NCBI GenBank assembly: GCA_004295085.1
Contig: SHNF01000012.1
Location: forward strand, 35,454-99,453
Reading direction: 5' to 3'
DNA: 64,000 nt
Source of the DNA: Planctomycetota bacterium
GTDB taxonomy: Bacteria > Planctomycetota > UBA1135
Below, piece after piece: positions 1-9,208 of the stretch (positions within the stretch are counted from its first letter, which is position 1; each line of letters begins with the position of its first letter). Position numbers and translations under genes: made by a program. Below the pieces are notes generated by a model. The model saw only the letters and a program-made list of their open reading frames with translations, was not told where the DNA came from and ran no database searches.

Positions 1-178
1 AGCGCGGCGTCGTGACGACATTGACGTGACCGCCTTGAGCACGGGTGTAGGTCACGCCGCCGGAGCGGTACTCACGCACCATCTCCGGGCCCAGCGGGCC
101 GACTTCCATGCGTTGAGAAACTTCCATGGGCTGCTGGCCTTGCGCCAGAGCGAGGAGGGGAAGCAGCAACACGTTCAT
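1..178 (-). CDS. Secreted protein, N-terminal fragment (runs off left edge)
   Basis: Only the first 59 or so codons are in the window. The ATG at 178 is preceded by an AAGAGGA ribosome binding site. The first 13 residues (MNVLLLPLLALAQ) look like a short signal peptide ending in AQ, the same kind of leader as several other secreted proteins here. The rest is polar, with no recognisable domain. It probably acts in the periplasm or outside the cell. Function unknown; the C-terminus lies beyond base 1. Confidence 0.6.
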   Translation of the reverse strand, partial: MNVLLLPLLALAQGQQPMEVSQRMEVGPLGPEMVREYRSGGVTYTRAQGGHVNVVTTPR

Positions 179-247
179 TGCAGTCCTCTTGGGTAGGGAC
201 GGGTTGTAAGGGTGATGGACTCAACCGGCAACGGGGCAGCCGCCTGG

Positions 248-253
248 ATTCTA
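248..253 (-). promoter_or_regulatory. Candidate -10 box TAGAAT
   Basis: TAGAAT on the minus strand, 69 nt before the first leftward gene. It matches the box seen before many other genes in this window. No clear -35 was found. Inferred from motif recurrence only. Confidence 0.3.
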
Positions 254-276
254 CGCTCCGCGTCAAGGTGCCCGCA

Positions 277-1932
277 TCAGGGCACTAGCTGCAGCGTCGC
301 GCGGTTGGTCAGGTGCGGTCCGGACGGGCCGCTGACCACACCTTGCACGTGAACATCGTCGCCGGACAAGATGACCACGTTCGGAATGCGTACGCTTTGG
401 TTGAGGCCGCCCGGCGGGATCCGTACTGGTCCGTAGCGGCGCAGCAGAGTCGTCAGGTCCAGCTCCGAGACCAGCCCGGAGATCGGGCTCGCGCCCAGCC
501 TGTCGCACACGTAGACCGTGACCGCGCCGCCGGTCTTGTCCTGCCGCCACTCGACCAGCTCGCCCAGCCTGGGCAGGCCCAGCACGTGCATCTCCTGGCC
601 TTGCGCGTCGCAGGCGACGACGTCGCCGCCGTCGCCGGACACGCCTGCGTGCACCGCCTGGACGCCGAAGCACACGACGTCGCCGTCCGGATCGAAACCC
701 AGGCCGAGCGCCGAGCCGCGGGCGTCGAAGGAGCAGGTGAGTTCGCCGGCGGCGTCGTACACGAAGCCCTCCGGCACGCGATTCTGCGACTCGCCCCAGG
801 AGATGCCGGCCACGAACTCGCCACGGTCGTCCACTTCCAGGCCGCTGCTGGCCAGCTGCTGCGTGGTGCCGGGGGCGTCGAAGGCCGCCCGGAACAAGTC
901 CGCAGCCAGATCCACGTCGTAGAGGCCGGTCTCGATGCGGTCGAAGGCGGGCGCGTAGCGCTGGAAGCTGTAGCCGCAGCGGCTGCCGTCCTGGTCCAGG
1001 TCCAGCCAGGCGGCGTAGCTGCCCGCCGGAGCCGCGACGGATGCGAGCCGGGTCCAGGTGCCCGGCGCGCTCTCGCCCCAGACCTCGAAGCCGCCGAATC
1101 CGCCGCAGGCGAAGCGGCGGCCGTCGCCGCTGAGCGCATGGGCGTCGAAGTCGCCGTCCAGCGGGTGCTGGTACAGGATCGAGCCGGAACTGACGTCGAA
1201 GATGACGGCGGCGGAACCGATGGCGAGGTAGGCGCGCCGGCCGAGGTCGCCCAGCCGCACCTGGCGCGCCTCGAAGGCGGTGCTCAGTCCGTCCGTGGTG
1301 GAGAGCAGAGCGCTGGAGAGCGGCGCACCGTTGCCGTGGAAGGCTTCCACGCGCAGGCGCCGCAGCCCCGCGTCGGCCTTCCAGGCCAGCACCAGTGCAC
1401 CGGAGTCGTTCAGGAGCACGCCCCCGCTGGCGCTCCCGCCGCTGGCCGGGAAGACGTAGGACCACTCCGGAGCGCCCGCCCCGGCGGTGTCGAAGACGTG
1501 CAGGGTGGCCTGGTAGTCCGCGCGCAGGGGGTCGGGATCCAGATCGCGGGACAGGAGCGCGGCGGCCCGCCCGGCGCGGTCCGCGACCGCGACCGCGGGA
1601 TCGGTCACGCCCGCGGCCGGGAACTCGAACACGGGAGTGGATGCGCCCTGCGGATACAGGCTCAGGCGCCCGTTGTTGCGCGCCTTGGACGCGAACACCA
1701 CGCCCCCGTTCATGCCCACGGCCACGTCGTTGCAGGCCCAGGCCAGGCCGCCGTCGCCGTCGGTCCAGCGCGGGCTCGAGACCAGTGCCTGGCGCCGCGG
1801 CCCGGCGGACGCTGCCGCCGGTCCCTGGGACGCGCCCGCGGGCAGCACGTACGCGCCCTGCGCCGTCACCACCAGGCGCTGCCCAGAGGGGTCCTGGACC
1901 AGCAGAACGAGAACGAACGGCAGGATGGCCAT
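277..1932 (-). CDS. Secreted propeller-like protein of unknown function
   Basis: 551 residues from an ATG at 1932, followed by a hydrophobic signal peptide (MAILPFVLVLLVQ). A longer reading of the frame exists upstream, but the signal peptide fixes this start. The body contains repeated short beta-strand blocks with Gly-Asp and Gly-Asn turns and WD40-like phrases such as HALSGDGRRFACGGFGGFEV, consistent with a beta-propeller. No catalytic motif was seen. It is likely exported. A candidate TAGACT -10 box lies 19 nt upstream. It could be a family-specific surface or periplasmic protein; no function is proposed. Confidence 0.75.
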   Translation of the reverse strand: MAILPFVLVLLVQDPSGQRLVVTAQGAYVLPAGASQGPAAASAGPRRQALVSSPRWTDGDGGLAWACNDVAVGMNGGVVFASKARNNGRLSLYPQGASTPVFEFPAAGVTDPAVAVADRAGRAAALLSRDLDPDPLRADYQATLHVFDTAGAGAPEWSYVFPASGGSASGGVLLNDSGALVLAWKADAGLRRLRVEAFHGNGAPLSSALLSTTDGLSTAFEARQVRLGDLGRRAYLAIGSAAVIFDVSSGSILYQHPLDGDFDAHALSGDGRRFACGGFGGFEVWGESAPGTWTRLASVAAPAGSYAAWLDLDQDGSRCGYSFQRYAPAFDRIETGLYDVDLAADLFRAAFDAPGTTQQLASSGLEVDDRGEFVAGISWGESQNRVPEGFVYDAAGELTCSFDARGSALGLGFDPDGDVVCFGVQAVHAGVSGDGGDVVACDAQGQEMHVLGLPRLGELVEWRQDKTGGAVTVYVCDRLGASPISGLVSELDLTTLLRRYGPVRIPPGGLNQSVRIPNVVILSGDDVHVQGVVSGPSGPHLTNRATLQLVP

Positions 1933-1951
1933 GGGAGGATCCTCGCCGTCC

Positions 1952-1957
1952 AGTCTA
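1952..1957 (-). promoter_or_regulatory. Candidate -10 box TAGACT
   Basis: TAGACT on the minus strand ends 19 nt before the ATG at 1932. The same 19-nt spacing is found before the genes starting at 3625 and 41689, which supports a real promoter element. Confidence 0.4.
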
Positions 1958-1975
1958 GAGCGCGCTCGCGACCGG

Positions 1976-3625
1976 CTATTCCTCGTGCAGCCAGGGCTCG
2001 ACCGCTTCGTCGAACTCGAGCACGTAGCCCCAGCGCACGTTGGCACTGGCGCCCGGCGCCATGGGCAGGCGCCAGCGATAAATCCCCTTCTCGCGCTGCA
2101 GCAGCTTGGAGTCGGCGTCGTTGAGCGGCGCCGGCTGCAGCTGCGTCGCGCTCACCTCGATCTCCTCATTGCGGCTGAGCGGGATGGACTCTTCCACCAG
2201 CACCTCGACCGGCCCCGGCGCCGCCGCGCTCAGCTTCAGGGCGGCGCGGTACACGCGCGTGACCTGCACCGTGGAGGCCAGCCAGCCGGGCTCGTCGCGC
2301 TCGTCCACGATGGTCTCGTAGGTGACGGTGACGTTGGGGTCGATCCCGAGGTTGATCGTGGTGGAGTCGCCGGGGCGCAGGGTCGGGAAGGTGGCCTGCC
2401 CCAGGTAGTCCGGCCCCAGGAACACCTTGGCCGGGCCGCTCAGCAGCGGCGCGTCGCCGCTCAGCTTCACTTCCGCGCGCAGGAACGCCTTGTCGCTGCG
2501 CGAGGGCACCACGTAGCGCTCGGCGCGCACTTCCAGCGGCACCTCGCGCAGGATGAAGCGGTGCGGCTCGCCGTTGCCGCGCACCGTCTTGCGCTGCGGC
2601 AGCACGAACTGCGTGGTGATGCCGAAGTCCTGCACCGCCACCTCGGGCGCCGGCATGAAGCCGTCGGCGCTGGCCTCGGCCTCCTTGCGCGCGTCGTCGT
2701 CCGCGTAGCCGAGCTCTGCCGCGCGCGCGGACGGCGCGCCGAAGCTGCGCGGACGCGGCATCTCGACCACGCGCAGGGGCACCTTGGGCGGGTCCAGGCC
2801 GATACTGGGCGTGGAGGTGCTGAGCAGGATCTGGGCGTTCTCCCAGTCCTCACCGGTCTTCTGGCGCACCTCCGCCAGCAGGCCTACGGTCACGCCGGTC
2901 AGGTCGGTGGCCACGCGCACGTCGTAGGTGGGCGCCCACCAGGCGTTGCGCACCAGGTAGCTGAGGCGCAGGCGCGCCTCGCCGGCGCGCTCGAAGAACA
3001 GGTTCAGCTTGACCTCCTGGTAGCGCACCAAGTCGCCGCGCTCGATCTGGCCCAGCTTGTTCTGGAGGTCGGCGATCTGCTGGTCCAGCTCGCGCACCGA
3101 TTTCTCGTAGGCGGCCTTCTCGACGTCCAGCTCGCGGCTGCGCTGGCGCACGAAGTCGTACAGGTTGCCGATGGTGATCTCCATCCCGACCTCGCCCGGC
3201 GGGCCGGCGCTGCCGGCCGCCACGGCTTCCAGCAGCGACTGCACCAGGCGGCTGCCGGCCTGGATCGCGGCCTGGTCGCTGTCCAGGGCCCGGCGTTGCT
3301 CCTGCAGGGCGGCCAGGCGCGCCGCCAGCTCGGAGCGCGCGGCGCTGTCCGCCGGCTGGCCGACCTGGTTGCGCACTTCCAGGTCCATGAAGCGGGCCGA
3401 TCCGTCCTCGGCCTTGGCCTGGAAGGAGTCGCTCAGGGCCTCAAGAGGAAAGGGGCCGAGCAAAAGCTCCACCGGGCCGGGCTCCGTCGCCGCCCAGGAG
3501 AAGGTGCGCTCCACCAGGGCCTGCCCGCTGTAGACGGTCACCCGGTCGAGCACGTGCAGTGCCCGCTGCGGCGCCGGTTCTTGCGCCAGTGGAGCCAAGG
3601 AGAGCAGGAGGACCGTGAGCATCAT
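1976..3625 (-). CDS. DUF4139/DUF4140 (MuiA-type) secreted protein
   Basis: 549 residues. The start is the first of two adjacent ATGs (3625, 3622); it begins a signal peptide (MMLTVLLLSLAPLAQ). The N-terminal part (about 25-125) matches DUF4140, with strands ending in VTVYSGQALVERTF. A Glu/Gln-rich helical segment (about 95-185) follows, then a DUF4139 beta domain to the C-terminus, including SYLVRNAWWAPTYDVRV and the terminal WGYVLEFDE block. The family includes mucoidy inhibitor A homologues; its biochemical role is not established. A TAGAAT box sits 19 nt upstream, back to back with the trmFO promoter. Confidence 0.85.
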   Translation of the reverse strand: MMLTVLLLSLAPLAQEPAPQRALHVLDRVTVYSGQALVERTFSWAATEPGPVELLLGPFPLEALSDSFQAKAEDGSARFMDLEVRNQVGQPADSAARSELAARLAALQEQRRALDSDQAAIQAGSRLVQSLLEAVAAGSAGPPGEVGMEITIGNLYDFVRQRSRELDVEKAAYEKSVRELDQQIADLQNKLGQIERGDLVRYQEVKLNLFFERAGEARLRLSYLVRNAWWAPTYDVRVATDLTGVTVGLLAEVRQKTGEDWENAQILLSTSTPSIGLDPPKVPLRVVEMPRPRSFGAPSARAAELGYADDDARKEAEASADGFMPAPEVAVQDFGITTQFVLPQRKTVRGNGEPHRFILREVPLEVRAERYVVPSRSDKAFLRAEVKLSGDAPLLSGPAKVFLGPDYLGQATFPTLRPGDSTTINLGIDPNVTVTYETIVDERDEPGWLASTVQVTRVYRAALKLSAAAPGPVEVLVEESIPLSRNEEIEVSATQLQPAPLNDADSKLLQREKGIYRWRLPMAPGASANVRWGYVLEFDEAVEPWLHEE

Positions 3626-3644
3626 GCGGGGCTGGAAGCCGGGT

Positions 3645-3650
3645 ATTCTA
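3645..3650 (-). promoter_or_regulatory. Candidate -10 box TAGAAT (leftward)
   Basis: TAGAAT on the minus strand, 19 nt before the ATG at 3625. It forms a divergent promoter region with the TAGACT box at 3698 on the other strand. Confidence 0.4.
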
Positions 3651-3697
3651 GGCAAGAATCCGGAGACGGTTCCAAACGCCTGGTTCCGGCAGGCTTT

Positions 3698-3703
3698 TAG
3701 ACT
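3698..3703 (+). promoter_or_regulatory. Candidate -10 box TAGACT (trmFO)
   Basis: TAGACT ends 10 nt before the trmFO ATG, with no Shine-Dalgarno sequence between. The transcript would have an almost absent leader. Confidence 0.4.
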
Positions 3704-3713
3704 ATTGGGCCGC

Positions 3714-5057
3714 ATGCGCGCCGTGACCGTCATTGGGGCTGGCCTGGCCGGCCCGGAAGCCGCCTGGCAGGTGGCCGCGGCCGGGGTGGCGGTGCGCCTG
3801 TACGAGATGCGGCCGCGGCGGCGCACTCCCGCCCACCAGAGCGATCAGTTTGCGGAGCTGGTGTGCTCCAACTCGCTCGGCTCGAGCCTGGCGGACCGCG
3901 CCAGTGGCGTGCTGCAGGCGGAACTGGAGCAGCTCGGCAGCAAGCTCCTGGAGCTGGCGCGGGCCTGCGCCGTGCCCGCAGGCCAGGCCCTGGCCGTGGA
4001 CCGCACGGCCTTCGCGGCGGCGGTCACGCAGGCCGTCGCCGGCCACCCGCTCATCGAGGTCCGGCGCGAGGAGGTCACGACGCTGCCCTCCGAAGGGGTG
4101 TGCGTGCTGGCCAGCGGCCCCCTGACTAGCGAGGCCCTGGCCGGCGCCGTGGCCCGCCTGGCCGGCACGAGCAACCTGTCGTTCTTCGACGCCATCGCAC
4201 CGGTGGTCAGCGCGGACAGCCTGGACTTCACCGAGCTGTACGCGGCCTCGCGCTACGGCCACGGCGAGGCCGACTATTGGAACGTGCCCCTGGACCCGGA
4301 GCGCTACCGCTGGCTGGTGGCGGAGCTGCTGGCGGCCGAGAAGCGCGCGCCGGCCGCCTTCGAGTCCGCCGATCCGCGGGCGGCGCGCTTCTTCGAGCGC
4401 TGCCTGCCGGTGGAAGTCCTGGCCGCGCGCGGCGCCGAGGCGCTGCGTTTCGGCCCGCTGCGGCCGGTCGGCTTGCGCGACCCGCGCACGGGGCGACGCC
4501 CGTACGCCGTGCTGCAGCTGCGTCCCGAGAACCGGGCGCGCACGCTCTACAACCTGGTCGGCTTCCAGACCAACCTCCGGCACGGCGAGCAGGAGCGCAT
4601 CCTGCGCGCGCTGCCCGGCTTCGCCGCCGCGGAGTTCGTGCGCCTGGGCAGCATGCACCGGAACACCTTCCTGCGCGCGCCGGCGCTCCTGAACGCCACG
4701 CTGGAATGGCGCGGCCGCCCGGGGCTGTTCGTGGCCGGGCAGCTGACCGGCATGGAAGGCTACCTCGGCAACATCGGCTCCGGCCTGCTGGCCGGCCGCA
4801 ACGCCCTGCGCCGGGCGCTCGGCGCCGAGCCCGAGACCCTGCCGCGCACCACGCTGCTCGGGGCGCTGGCCGCGCACGTGGCCGAGGCTCCGGCCGCCAC
4901 GTTCCAGCCCATGAAAGCCGAGTTCGGCCTGCTGCCGCCGCTGCCCGACCATGCCGCGCGCGCACGGCGCAACGCCGTCCGGGCCGCGCACTCCGCCAGT
5001 TCGCTGGCGGAGCACCTACGCCTCCATCCTCTTCCCGGCGCCTATGCCGCCGTCTGA
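3714..5057 (+). CDS. trmFO: tRNA (uracil-54-C5)-methyltransferase, folate/FAD dependent
   Basis: 447 residues, the usual length for TrmFO. It methylates U54 in the T-loop of tRNA using methylenetetrahydrofolate and FADH2. Visible signatures are the N-terminal dinucleotide-binding loop (VTVIGAGLAGPEAAW), ALYEMRP-like RLYEMRPRRRTPAH, ELVCSNSLGS with the family cysteine, and the C-terminal FVAGQLTGMEGYLG. The start at 3714 places the Rossmann loop at residues 5-12; an in-frame extension upstream reads into the neighbouring leader and is rejected. The next gene starts 3 nt after its stop, so the two are probably co-transcribed. Confidence 0.95.
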   Translation: MRAVTVIGAGLAGPEAAWQVAAAGVAVRLYEMRPRRRTPAHQSDQFAELVCSNSLGSSLADRASGVLQAELEQLGSKLLELARACAVPAGQALAVDRTAFAAAVTQAVAGHPLIEVRREEVTTLPSEGVCVLASGPLTSEALAGAVARLAGTSNLSFFDAIAPVVSADSLDFTELYAASRYGHGEADYWNVPLDPERYRWLVAELLAAEKRAPAAFESADPRAARFFERCLPVEVLAARGAEALRFGPLRPVGLRDPRTGRRPYAVLQLRPENRARTLYNLVGFQTNLRHGEQERILRALPGFAAAEFVRLGSMHRNTFLRAPALLNATLEWRGRPGLFVAGQLTGMEGYLGNIGSGLLAGRNALRRALGAEPETLPRTTLLGALAAHVAEAPAATFQPMKAEFGLLPPLPDHAARARRNAVRAAHSASSLAEHLRLHPLPGAYAAV

Positions 5058-5060
5058 CCC

Positions 5061-6626
5061 ATGCTTGCCACCACCCCGGAAATCACTCCGTTCAGCAACG
5101 AGCCCCTCACGGACTTCTCCAAGGAGGAGAACGTGAAGGCCTTCCAGGGCGCCCTGGAGAAGCTCGAGCGCAAGTTCCCGCTGGTGGTGCGCCTGTGGAT
5201 CGACGGCGAGGAGCTGGAAGGCGACAGCACCTTCGAGTCCAAGGACCCCGGCCAGCCCGCGCGCGTGGTCGCCAACTGCGCCCAGGGCGGGCGCGAGCAC
5301 GCCATGCGCGCGGTGGCCGGCGCCCACAAGGCCTTCGGCACCTGGGCCCACAAGTCCCCCGCCGAGCGCGCCGACCTGTTGTTCCGCGCCGCACGCGCCC
5401 TGCGCCTGCACAAGCACGAATTCTCGGCCATGATGGTGTACGAAGTCGGCAAGAACTGGGTGGAAGCCGACGCCGACACCGCCGAGGCCATCGACTTCCT
5501 GGAGTTCTATGCGCGCGAGGCCCTGCGCTACGGCCGGCGCCAGCCGATCACGCCGCTGCCGCACGAGAACAACGAGATGCAGTACCTGCCGCTGGGCGTC
5601 GGGGCCGTCATCCCGCCGTGGAATTTCCCGCTCGCGATCCTGGCCGGGATGACCACGGCGGCGCTCGTGGCCGGCAATACCGTGGTGCTGAAGCCGTCCA
5701 GCGACAGCCCGGGCGTCGCCTGGATGTTCGTGGAGCTGCTGCGCGACTGCGGCCTGCCGCCGGGAGTCTTGCAGTTCGTGCCCGGGCCCGGCGGCGCGGT
5801 CGGCAACACCCTGGTCGAGCACCCGCTGGTGCGCTTCATCGCCTTCACCGGCTCGGCCCAGGTCGGCTGCGAGATCAACGAGAAGGCCGCCAAGATGCGC
5901 GAGGGCCAGATCTGGCTCAAGCGCGTGGTGGCGGAGATGGGCGGCAAGGACTTCACCTTCGTGGACGAGGACGCCGACCTGGACGCGGCCGTCAAGGCCT
6001 GCTACAGCGCCGCTTTCGGCTACCAGGGACAGAAGTGCTCGGCCCTGTCGCGCCTGATCCTGCACGAGAAGATCCACGACGCCTTCCTGGAGAAGTTCCT
6101 GCCGCTGGTGGAAGCCACGCAGGTCGGCCACCCCAGCGACCCCAAGAACTACCTGGGCCCCTTGATCAACGAGAAGGCCCTGCAGAAGACCCTCGAGTAC
6201 ATCGAGGTCGGCCGGCAGGAAGGGCAGCTCGCCGCCGGCGGCGCGCGCGTGGAGGGCGAGGGCTACTACCTCAAGCCCACGGTCTTCACCGGCATCGAGC
6301 GCCACCACCGCCTGTTCAAGGAGGAGATCTTCGCCCCGGTGCTGGCCGTGACCAAGGTCAAGAGCTTCGAGGAAGGCGTGGCCGCCGCCAACGACAGCGT
6401 CTACGGCCTGACCGGCTCCTACTTCGGCCGCGACGAAGACAAGATCGAGAAGGCGCGCCGCGACCTGTACTGCGGCAACCTCTACATCAACCGCAAGTGC
6501 ACCGGCGCCATGGTCGGCGGCCACCCCTTCGGCGGCTTCAACCTGTCCGGCACCGACAGCAAGGCCGGCGGCCGCGACTACCTGCTCCTGTTCCTCCAGG
6601 CCAAGACCTTGAGCCGGGCCCGCTGA
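5061..6626 (+). CDS. rocA/pruA: L-glutamate gamma-semialdehyde (1-pyrroline-5-carboxylate) dehydrogenase
   Basis: 521 residues, the length of the stand-alone RocA/PruA type (the long bifunctional PutA lacks such short forms). It oxidises glutamate semialdehyde to glutamate with NAD+ in proline and arginine breakdown. The ALDH nucleophile is Cys326 (GQKCSAL) and the general base is Glu292 (AEMGGKD). PWNFPLAILAGMTTAALVAG is the cofactor-binding block, and GGHPFGGFNLSGTDSKAGG near the C-terminus is typical of this subfamily. No ribosome binding site is evident; it sits 3 nt behind trmFO and is probably read with it. No proline dehydrogenase is nearby. Confidence 0.93.
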   Translation: MLATTPEITPFSNEPLTDFSKEENVKAFQGALEKLERKFPLVVRLWIDGEELEGDSTFESKDPGQPARVVANCAQGGREHAMRAVAGAHKAFGTWAHKSPAERADLLFRAARALRLHKHEFSAMMVYEVGKNWVEADADTAEAIDFLEFYAREALRYGRRQPITPLPHENNEMQYLPLGVGAVIPPWNFPLAILAGMTTAALVAGNTVVLKPSSDSPGVAWMFVELLRDCGLPPGVLQFVPGPGGAVGNTLVEHPLVRFIAFTGSAQVGCEINEKAAKMREGQIWLKRVVAEMGGKDFTFVDEDADLDAAVKACYSAAFGYQGQKCSALSRLILHEKIHDAFLEKFLPLVEATQVGHPSDPKNYLGPLINEKALQKTLEYIEVGRQEGQLAAGGARVEGEGYYLKPTVFTGIERHHRLFKEEIFAPVLAVTKVKSFEEGVAAANDSVYGLTGSYFGRDEDKIEKARRDLYCGNLYINRKCTGAMVGGHPFGGFNLSGTDSKAGGRDYLLLFLQAKTLSRAR

Positions 6627-6671
6627 GACCGAAGCCCTCGTGTGCCTCAGCCTTGCGCCGGAGGACGGCCG

Positions 6672-8651
6672 GTGAAGCGCTGGCTGGCGTCGCTCGGACT
6701 GCTGCTCGCGGCTCTGGCCGCCCTGTGGTGGCTGCAGCGCGACGCCCGCCCGGAACCAGCATCCACCACCGCAGCGGAGACCTCTTCCCGGCGCGCGCCC
6801 GAATCCGCGACGACGGTGGAAGCCGCAGCCGCGCGCCAGGACGCGGCCTCGGCCGCTGCGGACACCGCCGGTGCGCCTGCGGCTGCCGCCGCAACCCCGG
6901 CGCAGGCTCCGGACACGAACGACAAACTGCGAGTGCTCGTGCAGCAAGCGGATGGGACGCCGGCACCCGGCGTGCGCGTGGAACTCAGCGCCACGGTGGT
7001 CGGCATGACCAATGCGGAGAATCATCTCGGCCATGGCGTCTCCGGCGCGGACGGCATCGCCGGCGTGCCGTTCAACCGCCGTGAGCTGGAAGAGGGCCGC
7101 ACGCAGGCGGCGGCGTTCGGCGTGCGCTTCGAGTACGACGTCCAGGCCATCATTCCAGCCCTGGACCCGGTTCTCGTGCACCTGGGCGCGGACTTGCCGG
7201 CCGAGCAGCCGGTCGTGCTGTCGCTGCCGGCCACCGGGAGCGTGGTGGCGCGCGTGCTGCGCCACGACGGAACCCCGGCGCAGGATGATCCCAGCGTGGT
7301 GCTGTACTGGCGCCACCCGAGCCTGCCGGAGGACGCGGGCTTCCCGAACGAGAACTCCCTGCGCCAGAACACGCGTGCCGGCGTCGCCGAGTTCCGCCAT
7401 GTCGGCCTCGGGCTGCAGCTCGAGCTGTACGCTGTCGCGCCGGTGGCCTCGGGATCGCGCCTGACCGGAATCCCGGGACCGGCTGCCCCGGGGCAGGCGC
7501 TGGAGTACACGCTGCAGCTGGGCCCGGAGTGGCCCTGGCTGACCGGCCGCGTGGTGGACGGGAGCGGGGCGCCGTACTCCGGCGCGCCGGTCACGGCCTC
7601 GTTCCGCATCAGCGGCTGGGACAACTGGTCGGGTCATCCGCTGCCGCTCGACGCGGACGGCCGCTTCCGCCTGCAGCTCGGCGGCCGCCTGATCGAAGGC
7701 CGGCGGCGCACGCTGCACCTGCGCACGGCGCACGACCGCTACAACGAGCCGCCGCCGGCGCAGGTCCTGGGCGCGGTCGTGGACCTCACGCGCGAGTTCG
7801 CGCCCGGACAGGAGCACGCGCTCGGCGACGTCCGGCTCCAGCCCGAGCCCATCCTGGTGGCCGGCACCGTCCTGGACGAGCACGGCGCGCCGGTGCCGAG
7901 CGCCTGGGTGGAGGTGCGACTGGCGTCCGAGGACCCCAACTCCTACAACGGCAAGCGCATCGCCTACTACAGTCTGCCGGAGGACGCACAGGGACGCTTT
8001 GCCGTGCCCTGGGACACGCTGGCGGAGCAGGTCCTGGTCGCGGCAGGCTCGCGCCTCCGTGAATACGACACGGTCAAGGTGGAGGTGCCCGGCGGCCGCG
8101 CCGACGTGCACCTGGTGGTGCCGCGCCGCAGCCCACAGTCGGTGTCCAATGGGAGCCTTCATGTGCAAGTGCTCCTGGATGCCGGCATTCCGCCGCTGGC
8201 CTTGCACGTCACCGCGAAGTCGGAGCGGCGCCAGCGTGACCTGGAGCTGATCGGGAACCGGACCGAGTTCGAGAATCTGCCCGCCGCAGACTACACACTG
8301 CAGGTGCAGACACAGGAAACCGACTGGGTTGTGGCGGAGCTGGAGGGCGTGCGCGTGCCCGCCGACGGCCCCAGCACCGACCCGCGCCTGGCGGCCTGGG
8401 ACCTGCGCGGGCTGCTGCAGGTGCTGCCCTTGCGCCTGCACCGGCCGGATGGGACCTCTCTGAGCTCCACGCGCGTCTGGATCCAGGAGGGCAAGGAGGA
8501 CCGCGGCAGCCTCGAGACGGACCGCGAGGGACGGCTGATCCTGGTCGTGCCGAGAAGCGTGGGATCCTTCACCGTGGGCGTGCGTGGCTTCGCGCCGCAC
8601 GAAGTCCGCCCGGGCTCCGCCGTGGAGAACGTCATCCTGGAGGCGCAATGA
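6672..8651 (+). CDS. Membrane-anchored protein with carboxypeptidase regulatory-like domains
   Basis: 659 residues. The GTG at 6672 is chosen because GGAGG lies 7 nt upstream (6660-6664); another GTG at 6642 has no such site. Residues 4-20 form one hydrophobic helix, followed by an Ala/Ser/Thr-rich linker to about residue 85. The rest is several beta-sandwich modules of the CarboxypepD_reg type, seen from repeated GxVxDxxGxPxxxAxV-like stretches (for example LVAGTVLDEHGAPVPSAWV). It probably faces the periplasm as a binding or structural protein. Its stop overlaps the next start (ATGA). Confidence 0.75.
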   Translation: MKRWLASLGLLLAALAALWWLQRDARPEPASTTAAETSSRRAPESATTVEAAAARQDAASAAADTAGAPAAAAATPAQAPDTNDKLRVLVQQADGTPAPGVRVELSATVVGMTNAENHLGHGVSGADGIAGVPFNRRELEEGRTQAAAFGVRFEYDVQAIIPALDPVLVHLGADLPAEQPVVLSLPATGSVVARVLRHDGTPAQDDPSVVLYWRHPSLPEDAGFPNENSLRQNTRAGVAEFRHVGLGLQLELYAVAPVASGSRLTGIPGPAAPGQALEYTLQLGPEWPWLTGRVVDGSGAPYSGAPVTASFRISGWDNWSGHPLPLDADGRFRLQLGGRLIEGRRRTLHLRTAHDRYNEPPPAQVLGAVVDLTREFAPGQEHALGDVRLQPEPILVAGTVLDEHGAPVPSAWVEVRLASEDPNSYNGKRIAYYSLPEDAQGRFAVPWDTLAEQVLVAAGSRLREYDTVKVEVPGGRADVHLVVPRRSPQSVSNGSLHVQVLLDAGIPPLALHVTAKSERRQRDLELIGNRTEFENLPAADYTLQVQTQETDWVVAELEGVRVPADGPSTDPRLAAWDLRGLLQVLPLRLHRPDGTSLSSTRVWIQEGKEDRGSLETDREGRLILVVPRSVGSFTVGVRGFAPHEVRPGSAVENVILEAQ

Positions 8652-9208
8652 GCAGCGAGCCCCTGGACCGGCGCACGTTCTTCCGGGCCGGGCTGCGCCA
8701 CTTCGCGCGCGCGCTGCGCGATCCCAGGCCGCTGCGGCGCCTGCGGCCGCCCGGCGCCTTGCCGGAGGCCGAGTTCCTGCGCGCCTGCACCCGGTGTGAC
8801 GAGTGCGTGCGCGTGTGCCCGGCGCAGTGCATCGTGCACGTGCCGGAGGGGTACGCCGACGCCGGAACGCCCCTGATCGCCCCGGACAGCCGCGCCTGCG
8901 TGCTGTGCAGCAGCCTGGCCTGCACACACGTATGCGAGCCGGCGGCGCTGCGGCCGCTGCAGGCGCCGGCGGAGGTGCGGATCGGCCTGGCGCTGGTGGA
9001 CCGTGGCGCCTGCGTGGCCTTCCAGGGAGTGTTCTGCCCGATCTGCCGCGATGTCTGCCCTACCGCGCCCAAGGCCATCGAGCTGGACGGCGGGCGGCCG
9101 CGCGTGCGCGCCGACTTGTGCACCGGCTGCGGCCTGTGCGAGGAGCGCTGTCCGACGCGGCCGCGGGCCGTGCGCGTGATGCTGCTGGACGCGGTGCGCG
9201 GAGCTTGA
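8648..9208 (+). CDS. NapF/NapG-like 4Fe-4S polyferredoxin
   Basis: 186 residues with four cysteine clusters, in order: CTRCDECVRVCPAQCI, CVLCSSLACTHVC, CPICRDVCPTAP and CTGCGLCEERCP, the last a standard ferredoxin motif. The spacing resembles the NapF/NapG/MauM group of iron-sulfur electron carriers. The N-terminus (LDRRTFFRAGLRHF) resembles a degenerate twin-arginine start but lacks a proper hydrophobic core, so a cytoplasmic site is more likely. It overlaps its neighbours by ATGA and TGATG and is read with glcDEF. An electron-transfer role for this operon is inferred. Confidence 0.8.
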   Translation: MSSEPLDRRTFFRAGLRHFARALRDPRPLRRLRPPGALPEAEFLRACTRCDECVRVCPAQCIVHVPEGYADAGTPLIAPDSRACVLCSSLACTHVCEPAALRPLQAPAEVRIGLALVDRGACVAFQGVFCPICRDVCPTAPKAIELDGGRPRVRADLCTGCGLCEERCPTRPRAVRVMLLDAVRGA